Below, piece by piece: positions 20,562 to 30,845 of a stretch of DNA of 64,000 bases. The number at the start of each line of letters is the position of its first letter. Positions within the stretch are counted from its first letter, which is position 1. The position numbers and the translations under genes were made by a program. Under the pieces are notes generated by a model that worked only from the letters and a program-made list of their open reading frames with translations, had not been told where the DNA came from and did no database searches. This DNA is from Chelydra serpentina (taxonomy: Eukaryota; Chordata; Testudines; Chelydridae), in the NCBI GenBank assembly GCA_037349315.1, contig JBAIAC010000001.1, forward strand, positions 5,064,001-5,128,000, in the 5' to 3' direction.

Positions 20562-22440
20562 TTAGGTAGTTGAAGCAGCTATCAAATCCCCCCTCACTCT
20601 TCTCTTCTGCAGGCTAAACAATCTCAGTTCCCTCAGCCTCTCCTCATACGTCATGTGCTCCAGCCCCCTAATCATTTTTGTTGCCCTCCGTTGGACTCTT
20701 TCCAATTTATCCACATCCTTCTTGTAGTGTGGGGCCCAAAACTGGACACAGTACTCCAAATGAGGCCTCACCAGTGCCGAATAGAGGGGAATAATCACAT
20801 CCCTCGATCTGCTGGAAATGCCCCTACTTATACAGCCCAAAATGCCGTTAGCCTTCTGGGCAACAAGGGCACACTGTTGACTCATATTCAGCTTTTCGTC
20901 CACTGTAACCCCTAGGTCCTTTTCTGCAGAACCGCTGCCCAGCCATTCGGTCCCTAGTCTATAGCACTGCATGGGATTCTTCCATCCTAAGTGCAGGACT
21001 CTGCACTTGTCCTTGTTGAACCTCATCATATTTCTTTTGGCCCAATCCTCTAATTTGTCTAGATCCCTCTGTATCCTATCCCTACCCTCCAGTGTATCCA
21101 CCACTCCTCCCAGTTTAGTGTCATCTGCAAACTTGCTAAGGGTACGTCTATACTCACACGTCCTGTCGGAGGAGTCCAATCGATCTTCTAGGTTCGATTT
21201 ATCGCGTCTTGTCTAGACGCGATAATCGAACCAGGAAGTGCTCCCCCGTCGACGCTTGTAATCCTGCTCGATGAACGGAGTAGGCGGAGTCGACGGGGGG
21301 AGCCTGCGCGCCGCGTGTGGACCCCGGGTAAGTACCTTTTCATTCGAACTAAGATAGTTCGACTTCAGCTACGTTATTCACGTAGCTGAAGTTGCGTATC
21401 TTAGTTCGAATTGGGGGGTTAGTGTAGACCAGCCCTACGGGTGCAGTCCACACCATCCTCCAGATCGTTGATGAAGATATTGAACAAAACCGGCCCCAGC
21501 ACCGACCCTTGGGGTACTCCACTTGATACCGGCTGCCAACTAGACATGGAGCCATTGATCACTACCCATTGAGTGCGACCATCCGGCCAGTTTTCTATCC
21601 ACCTTACCGTCCATTCATCCAGCCCATACTTCTTTAACTTGCTGGCAAGAACACTGTGGGAGTCTGTATCAAAAGCTTTGCTAAAGTCAAGAAATAGCAC
21701 ATCCACTGCTTTCCCCTCATCCACAGAGCCGGTTCTCTCATCATAGAAGGCAATTAGGTTAGTCAGGCATGACTTGCCCTTGGTGAATCCATGCTGACTG
21801 TTCCTGATCACTTTCCCCTCCTTTAAGTGGTTCAGAATTGATTCCTTGAGGACCTGTTCCATGATTTTTCCAGGGACTGAGGTGAGACTGGCCTGTAGTT
21901 CCCCGGATCTTCCTTCTTTCCTTTTTTAAAGATGGGCACTACATTAGCTTTTTTCCAGTCATCCGGGACCTCCCCCGATTGCCATGATTTGTCAAAGATA
22001 ATGGCCAATGGCTCTGCAAGTACATCAGCCAACTCCTTTAGCACCCTCGGATACAGTGCATCCGGCCCCATGGACTTGTGCTCGTCCAGCTTTTCTAAAT
22101 AGTCCCGAACTACTTCTTTCTCCACAGAGGGCTGGTCACCTCCTTCCCATACCGTGCTGCGGAGTGCAGCCACCTGGGAGCTGACCTTGTCTGTGAAGAC
22201 AGAGGCAAAAAAAGCATTGAGTACATTAGCTTTTTCCACATCCTCTGTCACTAGGTTCCCTCCCTCATTCAGCAAGGGGCCCACACTTTCCTTGACTTTC
22301 TTCTTGTTGCTCACATACCTGAGGAAACCCTTCTTGTTACTCCTAACATCTCCGGCTAGCTGCAACTCCAAGTGTGATTTGGCCTTCCTAATTTCACTCC
22401 TGCATGCCTGAACAATATTTTTATACTCCTGTATAATAAA
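20562..22440 (-). pseudogene. CR1 ORF2 reverse transcriptase, most of the domain, broken
   Basis: Three minus-strand frames tile the RT. The first (22440 down to about 21895) includes YKNIVQACRSEIRKAKSHLE, the HKSMGPDAL block, [25 protein letters not shown] and GNYRPVS. The second (about 21862-21437) includes [31 protein letters not shown] and [23 protein letters not shown]. The third (21138-20562) includes [20 protein letters not shown], with an intact FADD catalytic box, and the C-terminal [11 protein letters not shown] block. A frameshift near 21895 and the MITE insertion separate them. No apurinic endonuclease region is present. It is the fullest CR1 coding copy in the window and relatively little diverged, so it is among the younger ones. 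Confidence 0.9.
21139..21436. mobile_element. CpG-rich hairpin MITE inside CR1
   Basis: Termini AGGGTACGTCTATACT and AGTGTAGACCAGCCCT are inverted partners. Inside are two strong hairpins, GGTTCGATTTATCGCGTC...GACGCGATAATCGAACC at 21191-21232 and ATTCGAACTAAGATA...TATCTTAGTTCGAAT at 21342-21411, plus CGTCGAC motifs. Removing it restores a continuous CR1 reading (CTTGCTGAGGGTGCAG in other copies). The target already contains AGGGT, so the exact duplication is ambiguous. The superfamily is unclear. Dense CpGs suggest a recent insertion. Confidence 0.85.
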
Positions 22441-22498
22441 AGTATAATGAATACTTTGTTCCTTCAGACCTTTCAGGGATTCAGATAACATGGAAGGT

Positions 22499-23260
22499 GT
22501 CACGTTAAGGGGTGCAGCCCTGATCAGTGAGGGTTTGTGTCACTGTCTACCCTGTAACCCTGGGTGCCTCACAATGCTTTGCTACTGTAGCTCCCAACTT
22601 ATGCCACTGACAATCAGCCTACCAGCATGCACCCTGAGTGTCTCCATGTTAGACAGCCCTGGTTCATCGGCTCTGACTCCAGCAGCCTGTCTACAGCCCC
22701 ACAGCCTCCCCCATCTTGCTTCCTCCAGCCTTGGTTACAACCAGCAAGATGACCTCCAATGCAATCCCAGTCCCAAATTTCCCCAAAACCATGTGCCTTG
22801 AAGTGTCCAGCCCTCTTCTGGACAGGTCAGAGAAATCATAAAGTTTGTTGCTCCTGCAAAGAGGCAAAACCGCATCACAACACTGAGTTGGCTTATAGTA
22901 AAAATGAACTCACTTAATCCTATGTATATTTTGATGATAAATTTTGTTCAAGTATAATGAATAAAGATGTAAAGAGTTACAAGTAAAGCAAAACAAAATG
23001 CACTTCTAAAAGTCTAAAACATAATCGAGCAAGATACAGGCTTTGTTCAAGATGGTTTCTCTCACCAGTCCTTCTTCTTCCCAGCCATGGCTAACTTTCC
23101 CTTAGTCAGGACCTTCCACAAAAGTACAAGCTGCTCACTTTCCTTGTCTTCTTAAATCATTGTCTAAGCAGTCCAGGTGACAGCTCATGCCGAAGCCCCA
23201 GGTCAATCCACTTGTGCATTAGAATAGATCCAAGTAGTTGCTAAATGTATAAGAATGTAT
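22499..23260. repeat. LTR-like repeat, family shared with 60.9-61.9 kb
   Basis: Begins TGTCACGTTAAGG. Bases 22733-22830 (GGTTACAACCAGC...CAATCCCAGTCCCA...GTCCAGCCCTCTTCTGGACAGG) match 61148-61245, and CTTTGTTCAAGATGGT at 23041-23056 matches 61484-61499 in the same order. I recognise both as a turtle LTR type. The right end is not clear. A 103-codon frame at 22490-22801 is not a gene. Confidence 0.55.
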
Positions 23261-23321
23261 TTAGTGTTTAAACGTCATGAAAACTAATGGGGTTTTACTT
23301 GCACTGTTTTCACTTATCTGT

Positions 23322-23897
23322 ATCATAGAATATTAGGTTTGGAAGAGACCTCAGGAGGTCATCTAGTCCAAACTCCTGCTCAAAGCAGGACCAACACCAA
23401 CTAAATCATCCCAGCCAGGGCTTTGTCAAGCCGGGCCTTAAAAACCTCTAAGGATGGAGATTCCACCACCTCCCTAGGTAACCCATTCCAGTGCTTCACC
23501 ACCCTCCTAGTGAAATTGTGTTTCCGAAAATCCAACCTAGACCTCCCCACTGCAACTTGAGACCATTGCTTCTTGTTCTATCATCTGCCACCACTGAGAA
23601 TAGCCTAGCTCCATCCTCTTTGGGACTCCCTTTCAGGTAGTTGAAGGCTGCTATCAAATTCCCCCTCACTCTTCTCTTCTGTGGACTAAATAACCCCAGT
23701 TCCCTCAGCCTCTCCTCCTAAGTCATGTACTCCAGCCCCTTATCATTTTTGTTGCCCTCCGCTGGATTCTCTCCAATTTGTCCACATCCCTTCTGTAGTG
23801 GGGGACCCAAAACTGGATGCAGTGCTCCAGGTGTGGCCTCACCAGTGCCGCATAGAGGGGAATAATTACTTCCCTCGATCTGTTGGCATTGCTTCTA
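23322..23897 (-). mobile_element. CR1 LINE 3' fragment, antisense
   Basis: Conserved 3' end from 23322, extending about 575 bp to GATCTGTTGGCATTGC. It is more diverged than the copies at 19.7 and 20.2 kb (GAAGAGACC and CCAAACTCCTGC variants). Residual RT tail frame at 23723-23956. Confidence 0.92.
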
Positions 23898-24059
23898 TTA
23901 AAATATAATAGCAAACGTTTATATTGTGTGTACTCTGTAACTAAATAACCCATCAAACAAGCCTTTTTATTAACTTGGATAGCTATATCTTTTAAATCCC
24001 TGCAATAGACTCCTATCAGACCTACCCAAAGTGGTGAGGAAAAAGCAGCTCAGAACCTC

Positions 24060-24909
24060 TGCAGGAAACATGTTGGAGTCAGTGACAGCATGGAGAAGCA
24101 GAAACTTATCTGATAGAGTGCTGCAAACCACATCAGAGCAAATCACTGCACTGATACTAATAAGTATAGTATTTAAGTGGTTTCAAGTAATAACAGACAG
24201 AACAAAGTAAGTTACCAAGCAAAATAAAACAAAACATGCAAAGCTAACTTAATACACTAAGGATCTAGTTACAAATACTAACTTCTCACCCTAGACGTTC
24301 TCAGGTACTATCTTTTTCAGACCAATGTTGTAGTTTATGGCCTGGGTCCAGCAATCACTCACACCTCCATAGTTACAGTCCTTTGTTCCAGTTTCTTTCA
24401 GGCATCTCTTTAGGGTGGAGAGGCCATCTCTTGAGCCAGCTGAAGACAAAATGGAGAGACGTCCAGGGCCTTTTATATTCTCTCCTCTGGGTGGAAACCC
24501 CTTTGTTCTTCTGTGCAAAATCACAGCAACAAGATGGAGTTTGTAGCCACCTAGGCAAGTCACATGTCCATAAACGATTCAGCTTTTTGCAGGCCGACAC
24601 CATTGTTTACTTGGTAGTTTGAACGTTCCCAGGAAAGTTCAGATGTGGATTGGCATCTCCCAAATTCCACTGTAGTTAAGTACTCCCAATTACTTGAATA
24701 GCCCCTTCACAATATGTTGGCCAAATCTTCCTTATGTGTTTCCTACAGCAAACACTTAAAATACAAACAGAGCCAACGCTCATAAATTCATATTTAAAAA
24801 TGATACATGTATACAAATAGGTAGATCATAACCTTTGCAAAGATATGTTACATGGCATATCTAGCACAAAGCATATTCCAGTTATGTCATATTTACACTC
24901 ATAAGCTGT
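24060..24909 (+). repeat. LTR fragment, same family as 26510-27088
   Basis: Bases 24730-24909 (CAGCAAACACTTAAAATAC...GAGCCAACGCTCATAA...GATACATGTATACAAATAGG...ATGTTACATGGCATATC) match 26876-27056 in order and orientation. The upstream part (GGCCTGGGTCCAGCAATCACTCACACC) is the central part of the same turtle LTR type and is missing from the other copy. The 5' end is absent or diverged and the left limit is approximate. Confidence 0.65.
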
Positions 24910-25242
24910 GTGTAAACCAGGTACATTAGGGAAGTTGTTAAAAAGGCTATGCTAAATAAAGGAATATGTGTTTACCTCAATTTACATATAAGCAGAAGTG
25001 AGATTGTAGGACTGACAAGAAAAAAGCCAGCCCTTATCAGAGGGACCCTTGTGACACATGGCTTAACAAGAAGTAGTGAAGACAAAGTCCACAAACAAGT
25101 CCTTGACTCTGCACTGAAGAGGGCTGAAGAGCATGTTACAACTCTTACAAACCATGTTATCAACAACATAATAAACCCAGACCCTGAATCACATCCAGAA
25201 GTGCTTATCAACCTATTTACTGGGCTGCATGTAACATTAGAT

Positions 25243-25347
25243 TAGGGAGACCAGATGTCCCTATTTTATAGGGGCTTTTTCTTCTATAGGCACCTATTAC
25301 CCTCCACCCCCATGCCGATTTTTCACACTTGGTGTCTGGTCACCCTA
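25243..25347. mobile_element. 105-bp hAT MITE
   Basis: Termini TAGGGAGACCAGA and TCTGGTCACCCTA, flanked by the exact 8-bp duplication CATTAGAT (25235-25242 and 25348-25355). It interrupts the pseudogene. Deleting it with one duplication restores the reading frame across the site. The wording (CCCTATTTTATAGGGGC, CACCTATTACCC, CCGATTTTTCACACTTG) is that of a common reptile MITE. Confidence 0.95.
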
Positions 25348-26509
25348 CATTAGATGTACAAAAGTCTCTACTGAAAATAGCAAATGTTAGTGAAGAACAA
25401 ATGGAGTGATTTGTGAGATATACACGTGACTCTGTTGGGAAACAGCTTCTTCAGCCCAGTCAAGAAATCTGTCATCTAAACATTTGCTGATATGGCCAAA
25501 AAGACCAAATTTGAGTCTGGCAAGGGAGGGATAATCACAGCAGCTATCAGTCCAGAACTTTTTTTCTGCAGAGCCCAGTTCTTACCAAAATGCACGGATG
25601 ATGTTTCAGTAGTAACTCTTCTTAGTTACCCAATAAAACCTGTGTCTATGTCCCTCTTCCATGCTGATAGAACAATGAGAAGAACAGACAAAACTGAATT
25701 GGGGAACAGCTAGAAGCTCAAGCTGAACGAATCCATGAGCTAAGAGCATGCAATAAAGAAATCGCAGCATACATCAGAAATGCCATGACAATGATGACTG
25801 GAGACAAATTCCGCACATTCAGAGAATTGCCTGCTGAGTACTTGAGGAAGGTCCTAAAAGGATTTGATAAAGCTAATTCTGTATTCAAAATCATTGACAG
25901 ATATGACAACATTAACGCAATGAAAACTGCAGAAAGACAGTATCCCTAATCCTCCATAGAAAAAGTTTCTAAATATGGCATCTAAAATGAAGACAACTGT
26001 ACAATTCCTCTGTGAATATGTGGCTCAAAGTGCACCTAAGAGTGTATGTGCACACCCAACACAAACACTCCTCCTTGCTGGAGGCTTTTTCCAATGATGA
26101 AGTAGCAAAGTCCACTAGTAGAGGTGCTGAAGATGGCAAAGTCTTGTACAGTACTCAGGAGGAAGCCAACACAAGGATGCTTGTGTATGCTGTATGGCTT
26201 TTGGGGCTATTGGAGTCAAAGGAACCATAGTTGTTAGGTCACCTGATAGAGATGTTTTGGTCCTTGCTGCTCACTACTTTTCAAAAATGGAACAACACAG
26301 ATACTGTGGATTGAAACAGGCACCATTAACAGTGCAACTGACACGCATTGCTTCATATCTGTGCATGCAATATGAGATGCACTTATTTCTGCAACATACT
26401 TCTTCCTGTACACACATTAACAGGATGTGACTCTGTCATCCCTTGGCGGGTGGGTGGGGGGGGGCGAGGGATCTGTGTTTTTAATGTTGTCAAAACAAAG
26501 AGAGCTTTC

Positions 26510-27088
26510 TGTGGTGGGTTCTGTCACAGAGACCCCCTTGGGACTGTCACCTGATGTGCTGAGACTATCTCTGAGCCCATTTTCTCTGCCAGTTTGGGCC
26601 TTCAGAACCCTGCCTTGTCGAGCCAGACACACAGGCCTGCTGCAGCACAGATCCAGGGTCTGAACCACACCCCCAAAGCTGCAAACTTAACTGAAAACAG
26701 CTTAAGAAGTGATCCTGTCTCCAGCACCCAGACACCCAGATCCCAATGGGATCCAAACCCCAAATAAATCTGTTTTACTCTGTATAAAGCTTATACAGGG
26801 TAAACTCATAAATTGTCTGCCCTCTGTAACACTGATAGAGAGATATGCACAGCTGTTTGCTCCCCCAAATCTTCCTACAGCAAACACTTCAAATACAATC
26901 ATAGAGCCAACGCTCATAACGTCAGATATACAAATGATACATGCATACAAATAGGATGAATATATTCAGTAGATCACAACCTTTGCAAGGATATGTTACA
27001 TGGCATATCTAGGCTAAAGCATATTCCAGTTATGTCATATTTACACTCATAAGCATATTTCCATAAACATATAGAGTGCAACATCACA
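26510..27088 (+). mobile_element. Solo LTR with internal deletion, inside the pseudogene
   Basis: Starts TGTGGTGGGTTCTGTCACAG and ends GTGCAACATCACA. Flanks CTTTC and CTTAC match at 4 of 5 bases, consistent with a 5-bp duplication. The pseudogene reading resumes directly on the far side (AAAGAGAGCTTTC then CACTTCCAGAGATCTTGCC). Compared with the copy at 24060-24909, the middle is missing. The right third is shared. Confidence 0.75.
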
Positions 27089-27828
27089 CTTACCACTTCC
27101 AGAGATCTTGCCAAATTGGGAGAGTGATGGACAAGCCAAAATTTCTGCAGCAAGAAACTTGGTAGCAGCACTGTATGACTAAAGCGAGAAAGAAAACGAG
27201 ACCCACAGAGACTGAATTGCTTGTGCTTCAATCTAGCCATCAAAAAGGACAAGTCACTGGCCAAACTCCCATGTGAGGACAGTTTTGAAGAGTCTGTAAA
27301 AAAAAGCATCTTGAGAAACAAAGATTTAGATGTTTTCACACACAGGTAACCAGATATAGAATCACCATTGCAACGTGGATAGAAAAAAAAGTTGTTGATG
27401 AACTACTTCCTGTATTCTTCAAGGGCCCACTGGCATCTGAGCTTCTGCAAGACCTTATTTGTGCTTGTACCAGTAGAGGACACTGTGCAATCAACTGTGT
27501 CTGTAGTTAGAACAATCTTCCCTGCACAAAACTGTGTATATACCAAGGCAATGAAGACTGTGGTAACCCCCACACTCTCGACGGAGATCATACTGATGAA
27601 TAAGAGGATGTTTATAACAATGTTGAGTAGAAATGTCACCAGTACTAATACTTTTCAATAAAGCCTATACAAATTTATAATTAATTTTTGTTTTACCCTT
27701 TAGATTGTTATGGTGATGTTTTGAGGTCACAAATAAATCCAGTATTATGTCTTGAAATAATATATAGCCATTAAACTAACAGAAACCAATTAAATATTTT
27801 AAAGTAATCATTTTAACATTAAGAAAAT

Positions 27829-28100
27829 CAAATACTTGTGGCACCTTAGAGACTAACAAATTTATTTCAGCATAAGCTTTCGTGGGTTAGAACCCACTTC
27901 ATCGGATGCATGGAATGAAACATACAGTAGACAGATATTTATACAGTCAGAGAAACATGATAAGGTGGAAGTGCGAATACCAACCCTAAGAGGCTAATTA
28001 ATTGAGAGGAACCATAACAGCAAGGGAAGAAAAACCTTTGAAGTGATAAACAAGATGGCCAATGTGGACAGTTGACACACAGGTGTGAATGAGGGTGCCA
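27829..28100 (-). mobile_element. Penelope-like element 3' tail, antisense
   Basis: On the minus strand the tail ends TTAGTCTCTAAGGTGCCACAAG near 27830, preceded by AAATAAATTTG and the hammerhead-like stem. Upstream sequence (CAACTGTCCACATTGGCCATC) matches the corresponding part of the copy at 53.6 kb. It is truncated at 5' around 28100. A single arm is present. No target duplication could be read. Confidence 0.85.
27871..27912 (-). other. Hammerhead-ribozyme-like remnant in the PLE tail
   Basis: The minus strand reads GCATCCGATGAAGTGGG, loop, CCCACGAAAGCTTATG. A hammerhead core is CUGANGA, stem II, GAAA, with helices I and III around it. Here the stem II, the GAAA and a flanking GCAT/ATGC pairing are present, but the first box is CCGATGA instead of CTGATGA. 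PLEs are known to carry hammerhead motifs in their terminal regions. This copy is probably not active. Confidence 0.5.
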
Positions 28101-29086
28101 TTGCTTATCCCTTCTTCTATGGTAACAGAACCACTTGACAGCTCCACCTCATACCTTGTCTTAAAGTAGACGTAATAAGCTTTCAAATGATGTGTATGTG
28201 TGTAGAGAGTGTATATTACATTGACAGAATTGGTGCATAATCCCTGTGATGGCTCTTTGCACAGGGATGGATTCAACTATAGTGCCCAGCCTGAAAAGCT
28301 GGTATAATATTCAGAGCTATGTATGTGCTCATTAATCATCACATGCCAAAGTAATCAGCCAACACAATAGTAATGAATGGTTCAGGAGCTGATCCTAATA
28401 TGGTAGGATCTGATTTGTAGAGATGCAAACAAAGTCAAACAAGTCAATGGAAATTGAATGTGATCAGCACTTCTGAAAACCAGGCCCTTAGTCTATCAAG
28501 GGGCTTATGTTTTAACCAAAAGGCGGGGGGGAGGGGGGGGGAACAACGAGTTTCTTCTTGGGAATAAATAAAAAAACACTGCAGTATCTTGGATGATACC
28601 ATTTATATGATTCTTCAACATGGATTATATCCTTCCTCATACCACTTAATGCAGTCAGAAATGTAGCAGATCTTTTCAATGAACCAAGAGATCCAAAACC
28701 CCTGTATTTCCCCCAGAAGCATTTGTTAAAAGCACATGATAATCAAGTTAATAAATAGACTAAAGTTGTGTTTCGAGCACCTCAGTCTCTCTGAGAAGAC
28801 TGAGATCAGGCGTTTGCTAGTTATTATTTAGAGGTTAATTAGTGGGTATAATTATTACCTGCTCAAACAATTGCCAGTTGGCTGAAGCAGATAGTAAGGG
28901 CCAATGATCAAACACATCTTAAACACAGTCAGGGGGTCATCCAGTCAAGGCAGTCTGGCAACTATATGTGAATTCATTGCTGACATACTGAGGAGGACAT
29001 CTGAAATTCTGGGGGTGCTGTTTTGGTCTGAGAGAAACACCATGCTGGAAAAAAAATCCTTAAGATAGATCTTATACCCTTACTCA
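28101..29086. other. AT-rich sequence, no gene seen
   Basis: About 1 kb with a G-rich run at 28524-28541. No element boundary or domain recognised. Confidence 0.45.
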
Positions 29087-29308
29087 CACTTAGGAGCATC
29101 TTACTCCATATGTAGCACTAAGATGCTATTCTGTGTGACAAAGGCTGCCTGGACTATCGATGGATTTAAGCAAGTGCCATATGGTTAAGCAAGTCCTTAA
29201 GTCCATTGATAGTCCAGGCAACCTTTATCACACTGAATAGCGCCTTACTTCCAAGAGGCCTCCTTTAAACCTATAGTGCTACATGTGGAGTAAGATGCTA
29301 CTCAGTTT
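29087..29308. mobile_element. 222-bp foldback MITE
   Basis: Ends ACTTAGGAGCATCTTACTCC and GGAGTAAGATGCTACTCAGT pair at 18 of 20 positions. Pairing continues inward (TATGTAGCACTA with TAGTGCTACAT, and GCCTGGACTATCGATGGA with TCCATTGATAGTCCAGGC). A small arm asymmetry lies near 29235-29265. The centre is about 25 bp. No target duplication is obvious. Confidence 0.8.
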
Positions 29309-30534
29309 AAGGTATGTATATATGTATGTAAGTTCCATTGAAATAAATAGGACTTACGCACATGCTTTAAGTATATATGTAAGTGCTGTTCTGAACAGAG
29401 ATGTTTCCTGAACTGAGTCCTTATTCTGGGTCACGTCTTTCAGTCCTCTCTCAGGCAGAGGCCTCAGTGAAATAAATGAAGAAATCTGAAAGAAGATTGT
29501 AGGACTGGGCTCACTAATTTTTGTTGTTATTGCTGAAGAAATGTAGAAGATACTGTATAATTGATTTCTTATAACTGTGGAAGTTTTTTGACACCCAAAA
29601 CATTCTGATTCTAGCTCACAGGGAACACCAGAAATCAGCATCTATCCCTAGCCAATTCACCTATTTACAACCAGCCTTTTATTTAACATCTCCAAAACCT
29701 ATAGAGAACTGTGAGTGAGAGACATATGGTATGTTCTATAAAGAGCAAAGTAGTCTCCTGCCAGTAACGTTGTTATGATTAATTGCCTGCTCAACAGAAG
29801 GTAGGAAGTTTTGAAGCAAGGGAAAAGATAAAATGGCCTGGGAAAATTTAAAAGGGTCAAGCAATTTAACTGGCTAGAAAATTATTTGATAACCAATTAA
29901 GGCAAAAGAGAGCATGTTAAAGGTGAATCAATTCATAATGCCACAAGATAATGGCAGGTCTTTTATGCACACATCAGACCATGAAAGATTTGCAATTTTT
30001 TTGTCTCATTTATGAAGGTGAATAAACAGGGCGAGTCAAATCAGGTTAATCTAGAAATGACAAACTCAAAGATGATGAGAATAGCAAATTCAGGTGAATT
30101 AATGTGAAAATAAAAAAGTTAAGAAAATAACTTATCTTAATGACTTCAATTCATAGGCACATTTCTATACTTTTATATAGTATCCCCACCTCAAATTAAA
30201 AGACTATTAATGTTGCAAAGTCAAGCATTCAAAAGTTTTAAAATTCCATGGTTAAGGTTGTACAACAATTATTTGGCCCTCTTGTGCATATACATGGTCA
30301 CATATTAATTTTTCCACAGAACCCAATTCATTCCGTGTACAGAATGGGCAGTGCTCTCTGAATGAGAAGCTACTCAATATTTGTTTTATTCTCATCAATC
30401 AGTGTGTTGTGGCCCTAGGCCTTACTTACTGCATACTACTGAACTCTGCTTTGAATACAGAGTAATTAATTTCCTCAAGGGCTTGTCTATGGCGTTCATC
30501 GCTGTACCATGTGACAGCTTCACAAACATTAAAG
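29309..30534. other. AT-rich sequence, no gene seen
   Basis: No element recognised. A minus-strand 95-codon frame at 29354-29641 shows no motif. Confidence 0.45.
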
Positions 30535-30615
30535 AATTTAAATTCACAACACCCTGTGAGATGAGGTGGTGTTATTATTCCTGTTTTACAGAGGAGAAAG
30601 TACAGAAATTACATT
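30535..30615 (-). mobile_element. MIR-type SINE fragment
   Basis: CACAACACCCTGTGAGATGAGG...TATTATTCCTGTTTTACAGAGGAGAAAG is the reverse complement of the MIR core-to-tail segment (GTAAAATGGGGATAATA...TAGGGTTGTTGTGAGG style). It is about 80 bp, heavily diverged. MIRs are CORE-SINEs shared across amniotes, so this is one of the oldest pieces in the window. Confidence 0.65.
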
Positions 30616-30845
30616 AATCTCAAAAATATCTACTAATTAGGCCTTCCCAAATCAGGCCTGTGGCCAGACTTTTCAGAGAATTTTAAGGCATTTTATTTGT
30701 TCACAGCATCACTACCATCGACTTCAGTTGTAGCACTGAGTGCTCATCACTTCTGCAGAATAGACTCCAGGTCTAAATTTAGGCCTCCAGAAGATGAGGA
30801 ATACATAATTAGTGGTCACTTGTGAAAAGTTAGATCCAAGCAGGG

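Larger units (their letters stand above)
20226..22445 (-). mobile_element. CR1 LINE, ~1.9 kb, antisense, split by a MITE
   Basis: The 3' tail carries four ATCATAGA repeats (20226-20258), then the conserved 3' end. Coding extends up to the RT fingers near 22440. A 298-bp MITE (21139-21436) interrupts it within the DDTKLGG-coding area. The 5' boundary is approximate. It and the preceding copy sit head to tail, consistent with the shorter one inserting at this one's tail. Confidence 0.92.
24950..27610 (+). pseudogene. Decayed gene of an unnamed repeat-borne protein family (PDxDVLVLA motif, Cys-rich tail)
   Basis: Plus-strand fragments in several frames line up in the order of a widespread metazoan family of uncharacterised, multicopy proteins that I know by motif but not by name. 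They are ALKRAEEHVTTLTNHVINN (25100-25170), SYPIKPVSMSLFHADRTMRR (25627-25685), FKIIDRYDNINAMKTAERQ (25883-25940), STQEEANTRM (26150-26180), VVRSPDRDVLVLA (26229-26267), HTLTGCDSVIPW (26409-26446), then after an LTR RDLAKLGE (27101-27124), and a Cys-rich tail with LPCTKLC spacing (27430-27570). The EEADTR and PDTDVLVLA motifs suggest a PIN/FLAP-like nuclease fold (inference). At least five frameshifts, several stops, a 105-bp MITE and an LTR break it. Whether the ancestor was a transposon gene or a host gene is unresolved. Multicopy behaviour in other animals favours a mobile origin. Confidence 0.7.
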
